A DNA stretch of 44,545 nucleotides from positions 1 to 44,545 of the forward strand of contig JAHJDP010000038.1 of the NCBI GenBank assembly GCA_018831195.1. The letters are read 5' to 3'. The notes under the pieces are model-generated. The model was not told the DNA's origin, did not search any database, and saw nothing but the letters and a program-made list of their open reading frames with translations. Each line of letters begins with the position of its first letter. Positions within the stretch are counted from its first letter, which is position 1. Below, piece after piece: positions 8,983 through 16,793 of the stretch. The stretch is from Candidatus Eisenbacteria bacterium (lineage in GTDB: Bacteria; Eisenbacteria; RBG-16-71-46; CAIMUX01; JAHJDP01). The position numbers were made by a program, and so were the translations under genes.

Positions 8983-9603
8983 ATGGAAGAGAAGAGCGGC
9001 GCACAAGAGATCCCCTCCGCTAAGGGGATCTATTCAGGCGGATTTCGCGATCTCGTGATCCGCTTTATCCTCTTTATGGCCCTGTGGCTGATCTTGTCCG
9101 GCCACTACGACGTGGAGCATATCAGTCTCGGTTTTCTATCCGTGGTCGCCGTGCTGGCGGTCAACGGCCCCGTCCGCCGCTGCCCGGTCGAAGTCGATAT
9201 GGATGAAGACCGGTGGGAATTCGCACCCACCCTCGTTCACTGGGGCCATCTCCTACTCTATATCCCCTGGCTCATCAAAGAGATTGTCATGGCCAGCCTG
9301 CAAGTGGCCCAGCTCGTCCTCTCCCCCAAAATGCCGGTCGATCCGGTGCTGGTCGGGTTCCGTGTCGATCTCCGCAGTCCTCTTGCCCGGACGATGCTCG
9401 GCAATTCGATCACTTTAACGCCGGGCACTTTAACGTTGGAAATTCAGGAGGATTGGTTCCTCGTCCACGCGCTTGTGGAATCGTCCGCGGGGAGTCTGAT
9501 CTCCGGAACGATGCAGAAGCGGGTTGCGGAGGTCTATGGATACGAAAAAGGAATGGTTGGTGAGGCGAAGATCTTTCGCACGATGAAGGAACTGGGCGGA
9601 TGA
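8983..9603 (+). CDS. mrpE: Mrp-type cation/H+ antiporter subunit E (MnhE/MrpE)
   Basis: 206 residues. The family core is clear: two or three N-terminal membrane segments (FILFMALWLILSGHYD, HISLGFLSVVAVLAV) and a cytoplasmic domain containing NSITLTPGTLTLEIQEDWF and HALVE, which is the MrpE signature. The first 22 residues are an extra hydrophilic lead. ATG at 8983 has GGAG five bases upstream. It is the first gene of an eleven-gene antiporter operon and overlaps the next gene by ATGA. In Mrp complexes the E subunit is a small membrane scaffold subunit, equivalent to MbhA of archaeal membrane-bound hydrogenases. Confidence 0.93.
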   Translation: MEEKSGAQEIPSAKGIYSGGFRDLVIRFILFMALWLILSGHYDVEHISLGFLSVVAVLAVNGPVRRCPVEVDMDEDRWEFAPTLVHWGHLLLYIPWLIKEIVMASLQVAQLVLSPKMPVDPVLVGFRVDLRSPLARTMLGNSITLTPGTLTLEIQEDWFLVHALVESSAGSLISGTMQKRVAEVYGYEKGMVGEAKIFRTMKELGG

Positions 9604-9869
9604 ACCACTTCTTCACTATTACCGCAATTATTCTCAGCATCGTTATGGTGCTTCCCTTCTACCGTCTTGTAGTGGGACCCACGGTTTTCGATCGTATGCT
9701 GGGCGCCGGCGCCATCGGTTCCAAGACACTCGTTCTTCTCACCATTGTGGGGATGCTCTACGGCCGCGTAGAGATGTTCATCGATATCGTCATCGCTTAC
9801 AGCCTGCTCAACTTCATCGGTGTTCTTGCCGCCGCCAAATATCTCGAGAAAAAGGGAATTGAACCATGA
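9600..9869 (+). CDS. mrpF: Mrp-type antiporter subunit F
   Basis: 89 residues, three membrane helices. The family motif FYRLVVGPTVFDRMLGAGAI is followed by a helix with MFIDIVIAYSLLNFIGVLAAAKYLEKK, as in MrpF/MnhF and MbhB. The length is normal. The ATG overlaps the stop of the E subunit (ATGA), and the stop overlaps the start of the G subunit in the same way, so translation is coupled along the operon. Confidence 0.93.
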   Translation: MNHFFTITAIILSIVMVLPFYRLVVGPTVFDRMLGAGAIGSKTLVLLTIVGMLYGRVEMFIDIVIAYSLLNFIGVLAAAKYLEKKGIEP

Positions 9870-10168
9870 ACATTCTGGCGGTCATTCTGATTATCGGTGG
9901 TGTCTTCTTCTTGACGGTGGGAAGCCTCGGCGTCATCCGCCTCCCCGATTTTTATTCGCGGACGCATGCTGTCGGCAAATCCGACACATTGGGTCTTCTG
10001 CTGGCGATGGCCGGTCTCGCGATCTATCACGGATGGCACATTGACAGCCTAAAAATCCTCCTGGTGGCTGTCTTTGTCGGATTGAGCAATCCGACGGCCA
10101 GCCACGCCCTCGCGCGTGCGGCGTTGAGAAAAGGGCTGGCGCCTTGGACCCGGGGAGGCCGCACATGA
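9866..10168 (+). CDS. mrpG: Mrp-type antiporter subunit G
   Basis: 100 residues, three membrane helices. GSLGVIRLPDFYSRTHAVGK is the MrpG/MnhG signature, followed by a GLLLAMAGLAIY helix and a VGLSNPTASHALARAALRKG helix end. It is equivalent to MbhC. It overlaps both neighbours by four bases. In Mrp complexes E, F and G form a small-subunit bundle at one edge of the complex. Confidence 0.93.
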   Translation: MNILAVILIIGGVFFLTVGSLGVIRLPDFYSRTHAVGKSDTLGLLLAMAGLAIYHGWHIDSLKILLVAVFVGLSNPTASHALARAALRKGLAPWTRGGRT

Positions 10169-10410
10169 GCTGGGTTGTCGATTTCGTGCTCTTGACGGCC
10201 ACACTGGTCACCGGCTTCCTTGCCCTTCGGGTCAAAGATCTTCTGGCGGCGGTCGTGGCCCTCTCCGCCTACTCCTTCTTCATGGCTCTGCTGTACACCG
10301 TCTTTGGAGCGGTCGACGTGGGCTTCACGGAGGCCGTGATCGGCGCCGGTATCACCGGCGTTCTCTTCGTTGCGGCCATATTCGTTCTAGGTAGGAGAGC
10401 GGCGGATTGA
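10165..10410 (+). CDS. DUF4040 / MbhD-like antiporter subunit
   Basis: 81 residues from ATG at 10165 (MSWVVDFVLL). A start seven codons upstream is less likely, because GGAGG precedes 10165 and the ATGA overlap with the G subunit is the operon's usual pattern. Three membrane helices with FLALRVKDLLAAVVALSAYS and GFTEAVIGAGITGVLF, the DUF4040/MbhD pattern. In classical MrpA this piece is the C-terminal part of a large protein. Here it is a separate gene, as in archaeal Mbh and in many anaerobic bacteria. Confidence 0.88.
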   Translation: MSWVVDFVLLTATLVTGFLALRVKDLLAAVVALSAYSFFMALLYTVFGAVDVGFTEAVIGAGITGVLFVAAIFVLGRRAAD

Positions 10411-10703
10411 AGATCCTATCCTACATCATCCTCATCGCCTTCGGGCTCCTCATGATCATTACGATCGCCGACATGCCGCCCCGCGGAGATATTCACTCAC
10501 CGGCGGCGGAACATGTTTCCCCTGATTATATAAAGAATGCCGAGCATGACATGGCCACACCCAATATCGTCACCGCAATCCTGGCCGACTACAGAGGATA
10601 TGACACGCTGGGTGAAACGACGGTTATTTTCGCGGCGGGCTTGGCCTGCATGCTGATCCTCTATCGGAAAGAGAGGACGATGCAAGAGGGCCGGAAGAAG
10701 TGA
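10407..10703 (+). CDS. MbhE-like antiporter subunit
   Basis: 98 residues with a TTG start at 10407 overlapping the preceding TGA. One N-terminal helix, a hydrophilic middle (NIVTAILADYRGYDTLGETT), and a second helix (VIFAAGLACMLILY). The segment 'P-N-I-V-T-A-I-L-x-D-Y-R-G-Y-D-T-L-G-E' is the conserved MbhE / MrpA C-terminal motif. Together with the preceding gene it replaces the C-terminal half of MrpA. Confidence 0.88.
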   Translation: MKILSYIILIAFGLLMIITIADMPPRGDIHSPAAEHVSPDYIKNAEHDMATPNIVTAILADYRGYDTLGETTVIFAAGLACMLILYRKERTMQEGRKK

Positions 10704-11134
10704 TCAAGAGAACCGACAGCATCATCGTGGCCGTGATGGCCCGGGCCCTGGTTCCTCTGATCCAGCTCTACGCCCTTTATGTGCACTTTCACGGACACTC
10801 CAGCCCCGGCGGCGGTTTTCAGGGCGGCGCGCTGCTGGCAGCGAGCATCCTTCTGATCCGGATCACAATGAGCCCGCAATCATCTCATGAGCAATTCCCG
10901 GCGGACTGGGGTGTCCGCATGGGAGCCATCGGCACGCTGATCTATGCGGGGACCGGCATTCTCTGCCTCTTGGGCGGCGGCCACTTTCTCGATTACGCCC
11001 GAATGATCGGCTTCAGCGGCGAGGCGGCCTCCCTCCGTTCCCTTGGAATTACATTTATCGAAACGGGGGTTCTCTTCGCTGTCATGGGGACAATGGTCAC
11101 CCTTTTTGACCGGATCATAGCGGAGGCGGAGTGA
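10700..11134 (+). CDS. mrpB: Mrp-type antiporter subunit B
   Basis: 144 residues, four membrane helices, starting with GTG at 10700 within the previous stop. HGHSSPGGGFQGGALLAASI is the MrpB/MnhB (MbhF) signature. Its size is normal for the stand-alone form. Equivalent proteins help link the antiporter-like D subunits to the small-subunit bundle. Confidence 0.93.
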   Translation: MIKRTDSIIVAVMARALVPLIQLYALYVHFHGHSSPGGGFQGGALLAASILLIRITMSPQSSHEQFPADWGVRMGAIGTLIYAGTGILCLLGGGHFLDYARMIGFSGEAASLRSLGITFIETGVLFAVMGTMVTLFDRIIAEAE

Positions 11135-11517
11135 TGAGCGAGGCCTTCTTGGGATACTACGCCTATGCAGCAACTGTCTTGCTGCTGCTGCTCGGCCTTT
11201 TTGGGATGCTCATGAAGCGCAATCTTGTCAAGAAGTTGATCGCCATGAACATTCTTCAGACAGCCGTCATCCTGTTTTACATTATCATTTCAACCAAATG
11301 GGGATCGACGATACCGATCCTCGAACATGCCGCTCACGGACAGGAACACGCTATCAATCCAGAACATTTCGCCAACCCCCTGCCGCACGCTCTCATGCTG
11401 ACCGCTATCGTCGTGAGTGTCGCCACAACAGGCGTCTCTCTCGCCCTGCTGATCCTCATCAAGCGGCGCTTCGGCACACTGGAAGAGAATGAGATCTTGG
11501 AGAGAAGCTCGTCATGA
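11134..11517 (+). CDS. mrpC: Mrp-type antiporter subunit C (NuoK-like)
   Basis: 127 residues from ATG at 11134 (TGATG overlap with subunit B; a GTG one codon earlier is also possible). Three membrane helices as in NuoK: GLFGMLMKRNLVKKLIAMNI, then AVILFYIIIS, then ANPLPHALMLTAIVVSVATT. The loop between helices 2 and 3 carries a histidine-rich stretch (EHAAHGQEHAINPEHF). It corresponds to MbhG. A 48-base gap to the next gene is the largest in the operon. Confidence 0.92.
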   Translation: MSEAFLGYYAYAATVLLLLLGLFGMLMKRNLVKKLIAMNILQTAVILFYIIISTKWGSTIPILEHAAHGQEHAINPEHFANPLPHALMLTAIVVSVATTGVSLALLILIKRRFGTLEENEILERSSS

Positions 11518-11565
11518 TACAGGGATCGGTGAAGGGGATGGAACGGAATTCCAGAGGGCGGCGCG

Positions 11566-13044
11566 ATGTCTCCTAGCCTGATCCTCTACATCCCCATGAC
11601 CCTGCTGGTCGGCGGGCTGGTCGTTACGATCTGTGGAACCATCAACCGCAGGCTGGCCTATCCCGTTTTCTGGGTGTTCCTTGCGGGTTCTACAATCGCC
11701 GCTCTCCTCGGGCTTCAACAGGTTCTCCGATTCGGCACGCTTCGCTATGAGTTGGGGGGGTGGGCGCCTCCCATTGGAATTGAGTATGTCCTGGATCCCC
11801 TCTCCGCCTTCATGGCCGCGCTGATAACCTGTGTCGCCGTTCTTGTGATGATCTATGCCAAGAAAAGCGCCGGCGATGAACTGCCCGGCCGCGACACTTC
11901 CTTCTATGGTATGTCGGCCCTCCTCCTTGCGGGTCTGCTCGGCATCGTTGTCACCGGCGATTTGTTCAACCTCTATGTGTTTCTCGAGATCGCCTCACTG
12001 GCCGCCTACGCCCTGCTGGCCACAGGCGAGAAACGGGCGCCGCTGGCGGCTTTCCGCTACGTCCTGTTGGGAACGGTCAGCGCCTCCTTCTATCTCATCG
12101 GGATCGGCCTTCTTTATTCCAGGACCGGAACCCTGAATATGGCCGATATGGCCGCGCAGATGGGCGGGATTACCTCCTTCCGCTCCGTACAACTCGCCGC
12201 GGTTTTTCTAGTCACCGCGATGGGCATCAAGATGGCGCTCTTCCCCCTGCACCTTTGGCTGCCCGACGCCTATACATACGCCCCCTCAACTGTAACCGGA
12301 TTAATCGCGCCCCTCATGACCAAGGTCGGCGCTTATGCCATGATCCGGCTCTTACTCTTTGTTTTGGGTCCGGCTTTCATACGGGACGACCTCGGAGCCA
12401 CGGCATGGATCGCCTGGGTTTCCGCCGCCGGGATCCTCGCAGGCTCCATTATGGCTATCGCTCAGAAGGATCTTAAGCGGATGCTGGCTTACAGCAGCGT
12501 CAGCCAGGTCGCCTATATCGGATTGGGTATCGGCTTGGGGAATGTCTTCGGATTCATCGGCGCCGTGTTGCACATTTTGAATCACGCCCTGATGAAAGCC
12601 TGTCTCTTCCTTGTCGCCGGCATTATCCGGTACAAGCACGGGGCCATCTCCATCCCGCAATTCGCGGGACTGGGGCGCCGCATGCCCCTCACCATGGCGG
12701 CCTTTACCATCGCGGCGCTTTCCATGGTCGGGCTTCCCCCCGCGGCCGGCTTCTTCAGCAAGTGGTATCTCGTACTGGGCGGCATCGAATCCCGCCAGTG
12801 GATTTTTGTCGCCGTGATCCTGGTTTCAAGTCTTCTAAACGCGGTTTACTTCTTTAACGTTTTGGAAAAGATCTATCTCACGCGGAAGGACGATGGCCAG
12901 GAGGATCAAGCCGGATGGGATGAAGCGCCGGTCAGCATGCTGATTCCAACCCTGATACTGGCGGTCGGCATTCTCGCTGCCGGATTGGCCAACGCCGTTA
13001 TTGTGGAGGGCATCTTGAGAAAAGCCCTCCCGCCTGGAATCTAG
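11566..13044 (+). CDS. mrpD: Antiporter-like subunit D (first copy; MrpD/MbhH type)
   Basis: 492 residues, about 14 membrane helices, of the proton-conducting NuoL/M/N family. The key ionisable residues are in place: the TM5 glutamate in LFNLYVFLEIASL, the TM7 lysine in MGIKMALFPLHLWLPDAY, and the TM12 lysine in ILNHALMKACLFLVAGI. It directly follows subunits B and C, as MrpD/MbhH does. The start is ATG at 11566, with a G-rich but imperfect ribosome-binding site (GAGGGCGG). It probably forms an ion channel of the complex. Confidence 0.93.
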   Translation: MSPSLILYIPMTLLVGGLVVTICGTINRRLAYPVFWVFLAGSTIAALLGLQQVLRFGTLRYELGGWAPPIGIEYVLDPLSAFMAALITCVAVLVMIYAKKSAGDELPGRDTSFYGMSALLLAGLLGIVVTGDLFNLYVFLEIASLAAYALLATGEKRAPLAAFRYVLLGTVSASFYLIGIGLLYSRTGTLNMADMAAQMGGITSFRSVQLAAVFLVTAMGIKMALFPLHLWLPDAYTYAPSTVTGLIAPLMTKVGAYAMIRLLLFVLGPAFIRDDLGATAWIAWVSAAGILAGSIMAIAQKDLKRMLAYSSVSQVAYIGLGIGLGNVFGFIGAVLHILNHALMKACLFLVAGIIRYKHGAISIPQFAGLGRRMPLTMAAFTIAALSMVGLPPAAGFFSKWYLVLGGIESRQWIFVAVILVSSLLNAVYFFNVLEKIYLTRKDDGQEDQAGWDEAPVSMLIPTLILAVGILAAGLANAVIVEGILRKALPPGI

Positions 13045-13056
13045 GAGGAGTTTTTG

Positions 13057-14547
13057 ATGAGTTGGGCGCCGGCGGCGGCCATCCTGGTTTCATTGATAGC
13101 CGCTGTCCTTATCATTTTGAGCCGCCGCCATCCGAATCTGCGGGAGGCGTGGACGCTCATTGCGGCTGTTGCCAAGCTGGCGCTTGTCATCTCCATCCTT
13201 CCCTCCATCCTGAGCGGTGGGATCATCGAACTCCGAATTCTCAGGATCGCGTCGGGACTCGATCTCTCGCTTCGCGTCGACCCGCTGGGTATCATCTTCG
13301 CCCTGGTCGCATCGAGTCTCTGGCTGCTGACATCCTTCTATTCCATCGGCTATATGAGGGGATCCGGCGAAAAGAAGATGACCCGCTATTTCGCAAGTTT
13401 CGCCGTCTGCCTCTCCGCCACCATGGGGATCGCCTTCGCCGGCAATATTCTCACCTTCCTGCTCTTCTATGAAATTCTAACGATCGCGACCTATCCCCTG
13501 GTCATCCACAAGGAGACCGAGGAAGCGATCGCGGCCGGCCGAAAGTACTTGGTTTATACATTATCGGCCGGTCTATGTTTTCTGGTGGCGGCCGGGTGGA
13601 CCTATCATTTGACGGGCACCCTTGATTTCAAGAGCGGCGGATTTCTCAACAGTGTCCTGGAATCAGGCGCGGCGAGTCCCCGACAATTGCTGTTCCTCTT
13701 CGGCCTCTTTATCGCCGGGGCGGGAGTCAAGGCCGGCCTTATGCCGCTCCACGCCTGGCTGCCCTCGGCCATGGTGGCGCCGACGCCCGTCAGCGCATTG
13801 CTTCACGCCGTCGCCGTCGTGAAGGCGGGTGTCTTTGCGGTGGTGCGGATTGTTGGATTCGTTTTCGGCCCCACCCTCCTGAAGGAAATCGGCGCCTGGC
13901 AAATTTTGGCTTGGATTTCAGGTTTAACATTAATCATCGCATCCCTTATAGCGATGGGACAGGACAACCTCAAGCGCCGGCTCGCTTATTCGACGATCGG
14001 CCATCTTTCCTATATCGTCTTGGGCGCGGCGCTGCTCAGTCCGGCCTCTTGGACCGGCGCACTGTTGCATATCGTCAATCATGCCACGATGAAGATCACA
14101 CTCTTCTTCTGCGCCGGCGCGATCTATGTCCAAACGCATAAGACCCAGATCAGCCAGCTCAACGGAATCGGCCGGCAGATGCCGATCACCATGGCGGCCT
14201 TTACCATCGGCGCGCTGGGATTGGCGGGAATCCCGCCCATCAATGGTTTTGCCAGCAAGTGGTATCTTGCGAAGGGAACGCTCGAGGCGGACCAGGCTGT
14301 TTTCTTGGTGATGCTCCTCTTGAGCGGCGTCATGAACGCGGCCTACTTCTTTCCGATTGTGCATGCCGCCTTCTTCCGCTCGTCGGAGGACCACCAGCGC
14401 CGTTCCGAGGCGAGCCTTTGGATGGTGGCGCCGCTTGCGATCACCGCCCTGGTCTCGATCATCCTCGGCGTCTATCCCAACGCGCTTTTCCGATTCCAGT
14501 ACCTCGCGCAGACCGTCGCGGCCGCCGTCGTGGGAAATGGACCATGA
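13057..14547 (+). CDS. Antiporter-like subunit D (second copy)
   Basis: 496 residues from ATG at 13057, chosen over TTG at 13054 because AGGAGGAG ends six bases before it. Same NuoL/M/N family: TM5 glutamate in LTFLLFYEILTIATYPLV, TM7 lysine in GVKAGLMPLHAWLPSAM, and TM12 lysine in IVNHATMKITLFFCAG. It is clearly diverged from the first copy, so not a recent duplicate. A second D-type subunit in this position parallels MbxH/H' of archaeal Mbx complexes. Confidence 0.92.
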   Translation: MSWAPAAAILVSLIAAVLIILSRRHPNLREAWTLIAAVAKLALVISILPSILSGGIIELRILRIASGLDLSLRVDPLGIIFALVASSLWLLTSFYSIGYMRGSGEKKMTRYFASFAVCLSATMGIAFAGNILTFLLFYEILTIATYPLVIHKETEEAIAAGRKYLVYTLSAGLCFLVAAGWTYHLTGTLDFKSGGFLNSVLESGAASPRQLLFLFGLFIAGAGVKAGLMPLHAWLPSAMVAPTPVSALLHAVAVVKAGVFAVVRIVGFVFGPTLLKEIGAWQILAWISGLTLIIASLIAMGQDNLKRRLAYSTIGHLSYIVLGAALLSPASWTGALLHIVNHATMKITLFFCAGAIYVQTHKTQISQLNGIGRQMPITMAAFTIGALGLAGIPPINGFASKWYLAKGTLEADQAVFLVMLLLSGVMNAAYFFPIVHAAFFRSSEDHQRRSEASLWMVAPLAITALVSIILGVYPNALFRFQYLAQTVAAAVVGNGP

Positions 14548-14891
14548 AATTAAAGAAACCGACAACACGGCAATTATCCGTCGGAGGGTTTCTCGCCGCG
14601 GCGTTGATACTCGCCGGGTTCCTCATGCCGCCGGGCCATCACGCACAAACGGCGGAAGCGCCCGGGCATGAGATGATGACCCAGACAGAGAATCACAGCC
14701 TCGAAGAGGTCCACGCTTCCGGGAATCAGGGCGCCGAAGAAACACCCGGCTCCGAGGATCATGGAGGCGGATGGCTGGAGTTTCCGGCTTTCTTCGCCCT
14801 TTTCGGTTTTGTCGGGTGCCTTCTGTTGATCATTGTGGCAAAGAGCTTGGGCGCCTTATTCCTTCAGCAAAAGGAGGATATCTATGACTGA
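14544..14891 (+). CDS. Small two-helix membrane protein within the antiporter operon
   Basis: 115 residues, starting at ATG 14544 in an ATGA overlap with the second D subunit; the stop overlaps the third D subunit by eight bases. One helix lies at about 13-28 (FLAAALILAGFLM) and one at about 80-105 (FPAFFALFGFVGCLLLIIVA). The loop between them, about 50 residues, is rich in Glu and contains six His. I know no named family. Its place between two D-type subunits and its coupled translation argue that it is a structural subunit of the complex. The His/Glu loop, probably periplasmic, might bind metal. Confidence 0.8.
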   Translation: MKLKKPTTRQLSVGGFLAAALILAGFLMPPGHHAQTAEAPGHEMMTQTENHSLEEVHASGNQGAEETPGSEDHGGGWLEFPAFFALFGFVGCLLLIIVAKSLGALFLQQKEDIYD

Positions 14892-16629
14892 TATGCCTCC
14901 CGCACTGATTCCCTTGGTCGGGGCCATTCTGCTGCCGTTGCTGCCGAAACGGCTTCGCGGATTTTTCTTCCTGGCGCCGCCTGCACTGTGTCTCTATTTG
15001 CTGACACGGCTGCCGCAAGGTTCCAGCGCCACCTGGGAGTTTCTATCTTATACATTGCACCCTCTCGTCGCCGATCGCCTGTCGCTGCTCTTTGGATCGA
15101 TCTTCAGCATCATCGTTTTTATCGGCGGGGTCTACGGCCTCCACCTCAAAGACCGGTTCCAACAGACGGCGGCCCTCTTATACTATGCCGGCGCCATGGG
15201 CGTCACCTTCGCCGGTGATTACTTGACCCTCTACGCTTTCTGGGAACTGATGGCGGTCGGCTCGGTTGTCCTGATTTGGGCGCGGCGAACCGAAGAATCC
15301 TCCCGGGCGGGCGGACGGTATATCCTGGTTCATCTCGCCGGCGGCGTGATCCTTCTGGCAGGCATCCTGCTTCAGATCCAGAACAGCGGATCCCTCAGCA
15401 TCCAATCCTTTCTGCCGGGCTCCGGCGGGACGGCGGCCTGGCTGATCCTGATCGGTTTCGCCCTTAATGCGGCGGTGCCCCCGCTGCATGCCTGGCTGCC
15501 CGACGCCTACCCCCGCGGCACGGTCACCGGATCGGTCTTCCTCAGCGCTTTAACAACGAAAACCGCCGTCTATGTCCTCATCCGGTGTTACTCGGGCTGG
15601 GAGGTTTTACTCTGGGCCGGCGTCATCATGTCCCTCTACGGCGTGATCTACGCGATTCTCGCGAATGATATCCGCTTGATCCTCGCCTATCACATTGTCA
15701 GCCAGGTCGGATTCATGGTGGCCGGAATCGGCCTGGGAACCGAGATGGCCATCAACGGCGCGGCGGCTCACGCCTTCTGCCACATTTTGTACAAAGCTCT
15801 GCTCTTCATGGGAGCGGGGACCGTTCTTTATCAAACAGGGCACAGCCGGCTGACGGACCTCGGCGGATTGTCAAAGAGGCTGCCCGTCGTGCTGATTCTC
15901 TATATGGTCGGCGCCGTTTCGATCTCAGGCCTGCCCCTCTTCAACGGTTTTATCAGTAAATCGATGACGATCAGTGCAGCCGAGCAGGCGGGTATCATCC
16001 CCGCCTTCCTGCTCCTGGAACTGGCCTCGGTCGGAACCTTCCTCAGCGTCGGTCTGAAGCTGCCCTATTTCACCTGGTACAGCTCTCCAAAACAGGGGCC
16101 ATCAAAAGAAATTGAAATTAATCCGGCGCCGAAAAATATGATTTTGGGGATGAGCCTGGCCGCGGCCGCCTGCTTTCTGTTGGGCGTCGCTCCCGGTCTC
16201 CTCTACCGTTTTCTTCCTTATCCTGTCCACTACCAAGCTTACACTCCCGCGCATGTGGTGGGAGCGCTGCAACTTCTCTTTTTCGCCGGTGTCGTCTTCT
16301 TCTTCCTCATCCCGAAACTCTCGCCGAAACCGGGCTTCCTTATCGATACCGATTGCGCCTACCGTATGCCGGCGCCCCTGGCGCGTTTGTTGTTTGTGAA
16401 ATATGTCGTCTCGGCCTTCGAGAATGTTCAAATCGGCGGCAACCGGCTGGCCGCGGCCCTGGCCCGGAGAAGCAGGAATCCCGTGGCTTTTCTCTCGGGT
16501 TTTGTCGGCCGCCCGGTGGACAAGACCCAAGCCTTCGATCCCGATCGCCAGCGGCCGCCGATTCAGGTCGCCATCTCCCTGACCCTTCTCTTCGTCGTCG
16601 TGATGGCCCTGTGGATCACCCTGCGTTGA
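14884..16629 (+). CDS. Antiporter-like subunit D (third copy, TM7 lysine missing)
   Basis: 581 residues from ATG at 14884, with GGAGG six bases upstream. A start 17 codons earlier is inside the previous gene and unlikely. NuoL/M/N family with the TM5 glutamate in LTLYAFWELMAVGSV, a TM8 lysine in LTTKTAVYVLIR, and the TM12 lysine in HILYKALLFMGAG. The TM7 lysine is replaced: FALNAAVPPLHAWLPDAY has Asn where the other two copies have Lys. A C-terminal extension of about 90 residues carries a polar segment and a last helix. It is the last gene of the operon. This copy may conduct differently or play a structural role. Confidence 0.9.
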   Translation: MTDMPPALIPLVGAILLPLLPKRLRGFFFLAPPALCLYLLTRLPQGSSATWEFLSYTLHPLVADRLSLLFGSIFSIIVFIGGVYGLHLKDRFQQTAALLYYAGAMGVTFAGDYLTLYAFWELMAVGSVVLIWARRTEESSRAGGRYILVHLAGGVILLAGILLQIQNSGSLSIQSFLPGSGGTAAWLILIGFALNAAVPPLHAWLPDAYPRGTVTGSVFLSALTTKTAVYVLIRCYSGWEVLLWAGVIMSLYGVIYAILANDIRLILAYHIVSQVGFMVAGIGLGTEMAINGAAAHAFCHILYKALLFMGAGTVLYQTGHSRLTDLGGLSKRLPVVLILYMVGAVSISGLPLFNGFISKSMTISAAEQAGIIPAFLLLELASVGTFLSVGLKLPYFTWYSSPKQGPSKEIEINPAPKNMILGMSLAAAACFLLGVAPGLLYRFLPYPVHYQAYTPAHVVGALQLLFFAGVVFFFLIPKLSPKPGFLIDTDCAYRMPAPLARLLFVKYVVSAFENVQIGGNRLAAALARRSRNPVAFLSGFVGRPVDKTQAFDPDRQRPPIQVAISLTLLFVVVMALWITLR

Positions 16630-16660
16630 AGGGTTTCATCCGCGGCCGTATACAAACCCT
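16630..16660 (+). terminator. Possible weak terminator after the antiporter operon
   Basis: AGGGTTT (16630-16636) pairs with AAACCCT (16654-16660) around a GC-rich 17-base loop containing CGCGGCCG. Only a short, broken T-rich stretch follows, so termination here is uncertain. Confidence 0.3.
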
Positions 16661-16710
16661 CTAACCTTTTATGTAAGTGCTTTTTAAGCCGGCGCCTCAT
16701 GACAGCGGCC

Positions 16711-16716
16711 TATAAT
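16711..16716 (+). promoter_or_regulatory. -10 box (TATAAT) upstream of the CotH-like gene
   Basis: A perfect TATAAT lies 78 bases before the ATG. No good -35 hexamer is found 16-18 bases upstream. A second -10-like TGCTATCCT follows at 16719. A short hairpin, AGGGTGG-caa-CCACCCT at 16741-16757, would fall in the leader of the transcript. Confidence 0.45.
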
Positions 16717-16793
16717 TGTGCTATCCTTTCTTTACACCTGAGGGTGGCAACCACCCTTCTGTGGCCGTGCACTTCGCTTACCGGAGACACCCT

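Noticed and set aside
13930-14568. 212-codon minus-strand frame over the second D subunit
   Set aside because: Hydrophilic, Arg/Gly-rich antisense shadow of a membrane protein gene in GC-rich DNA.
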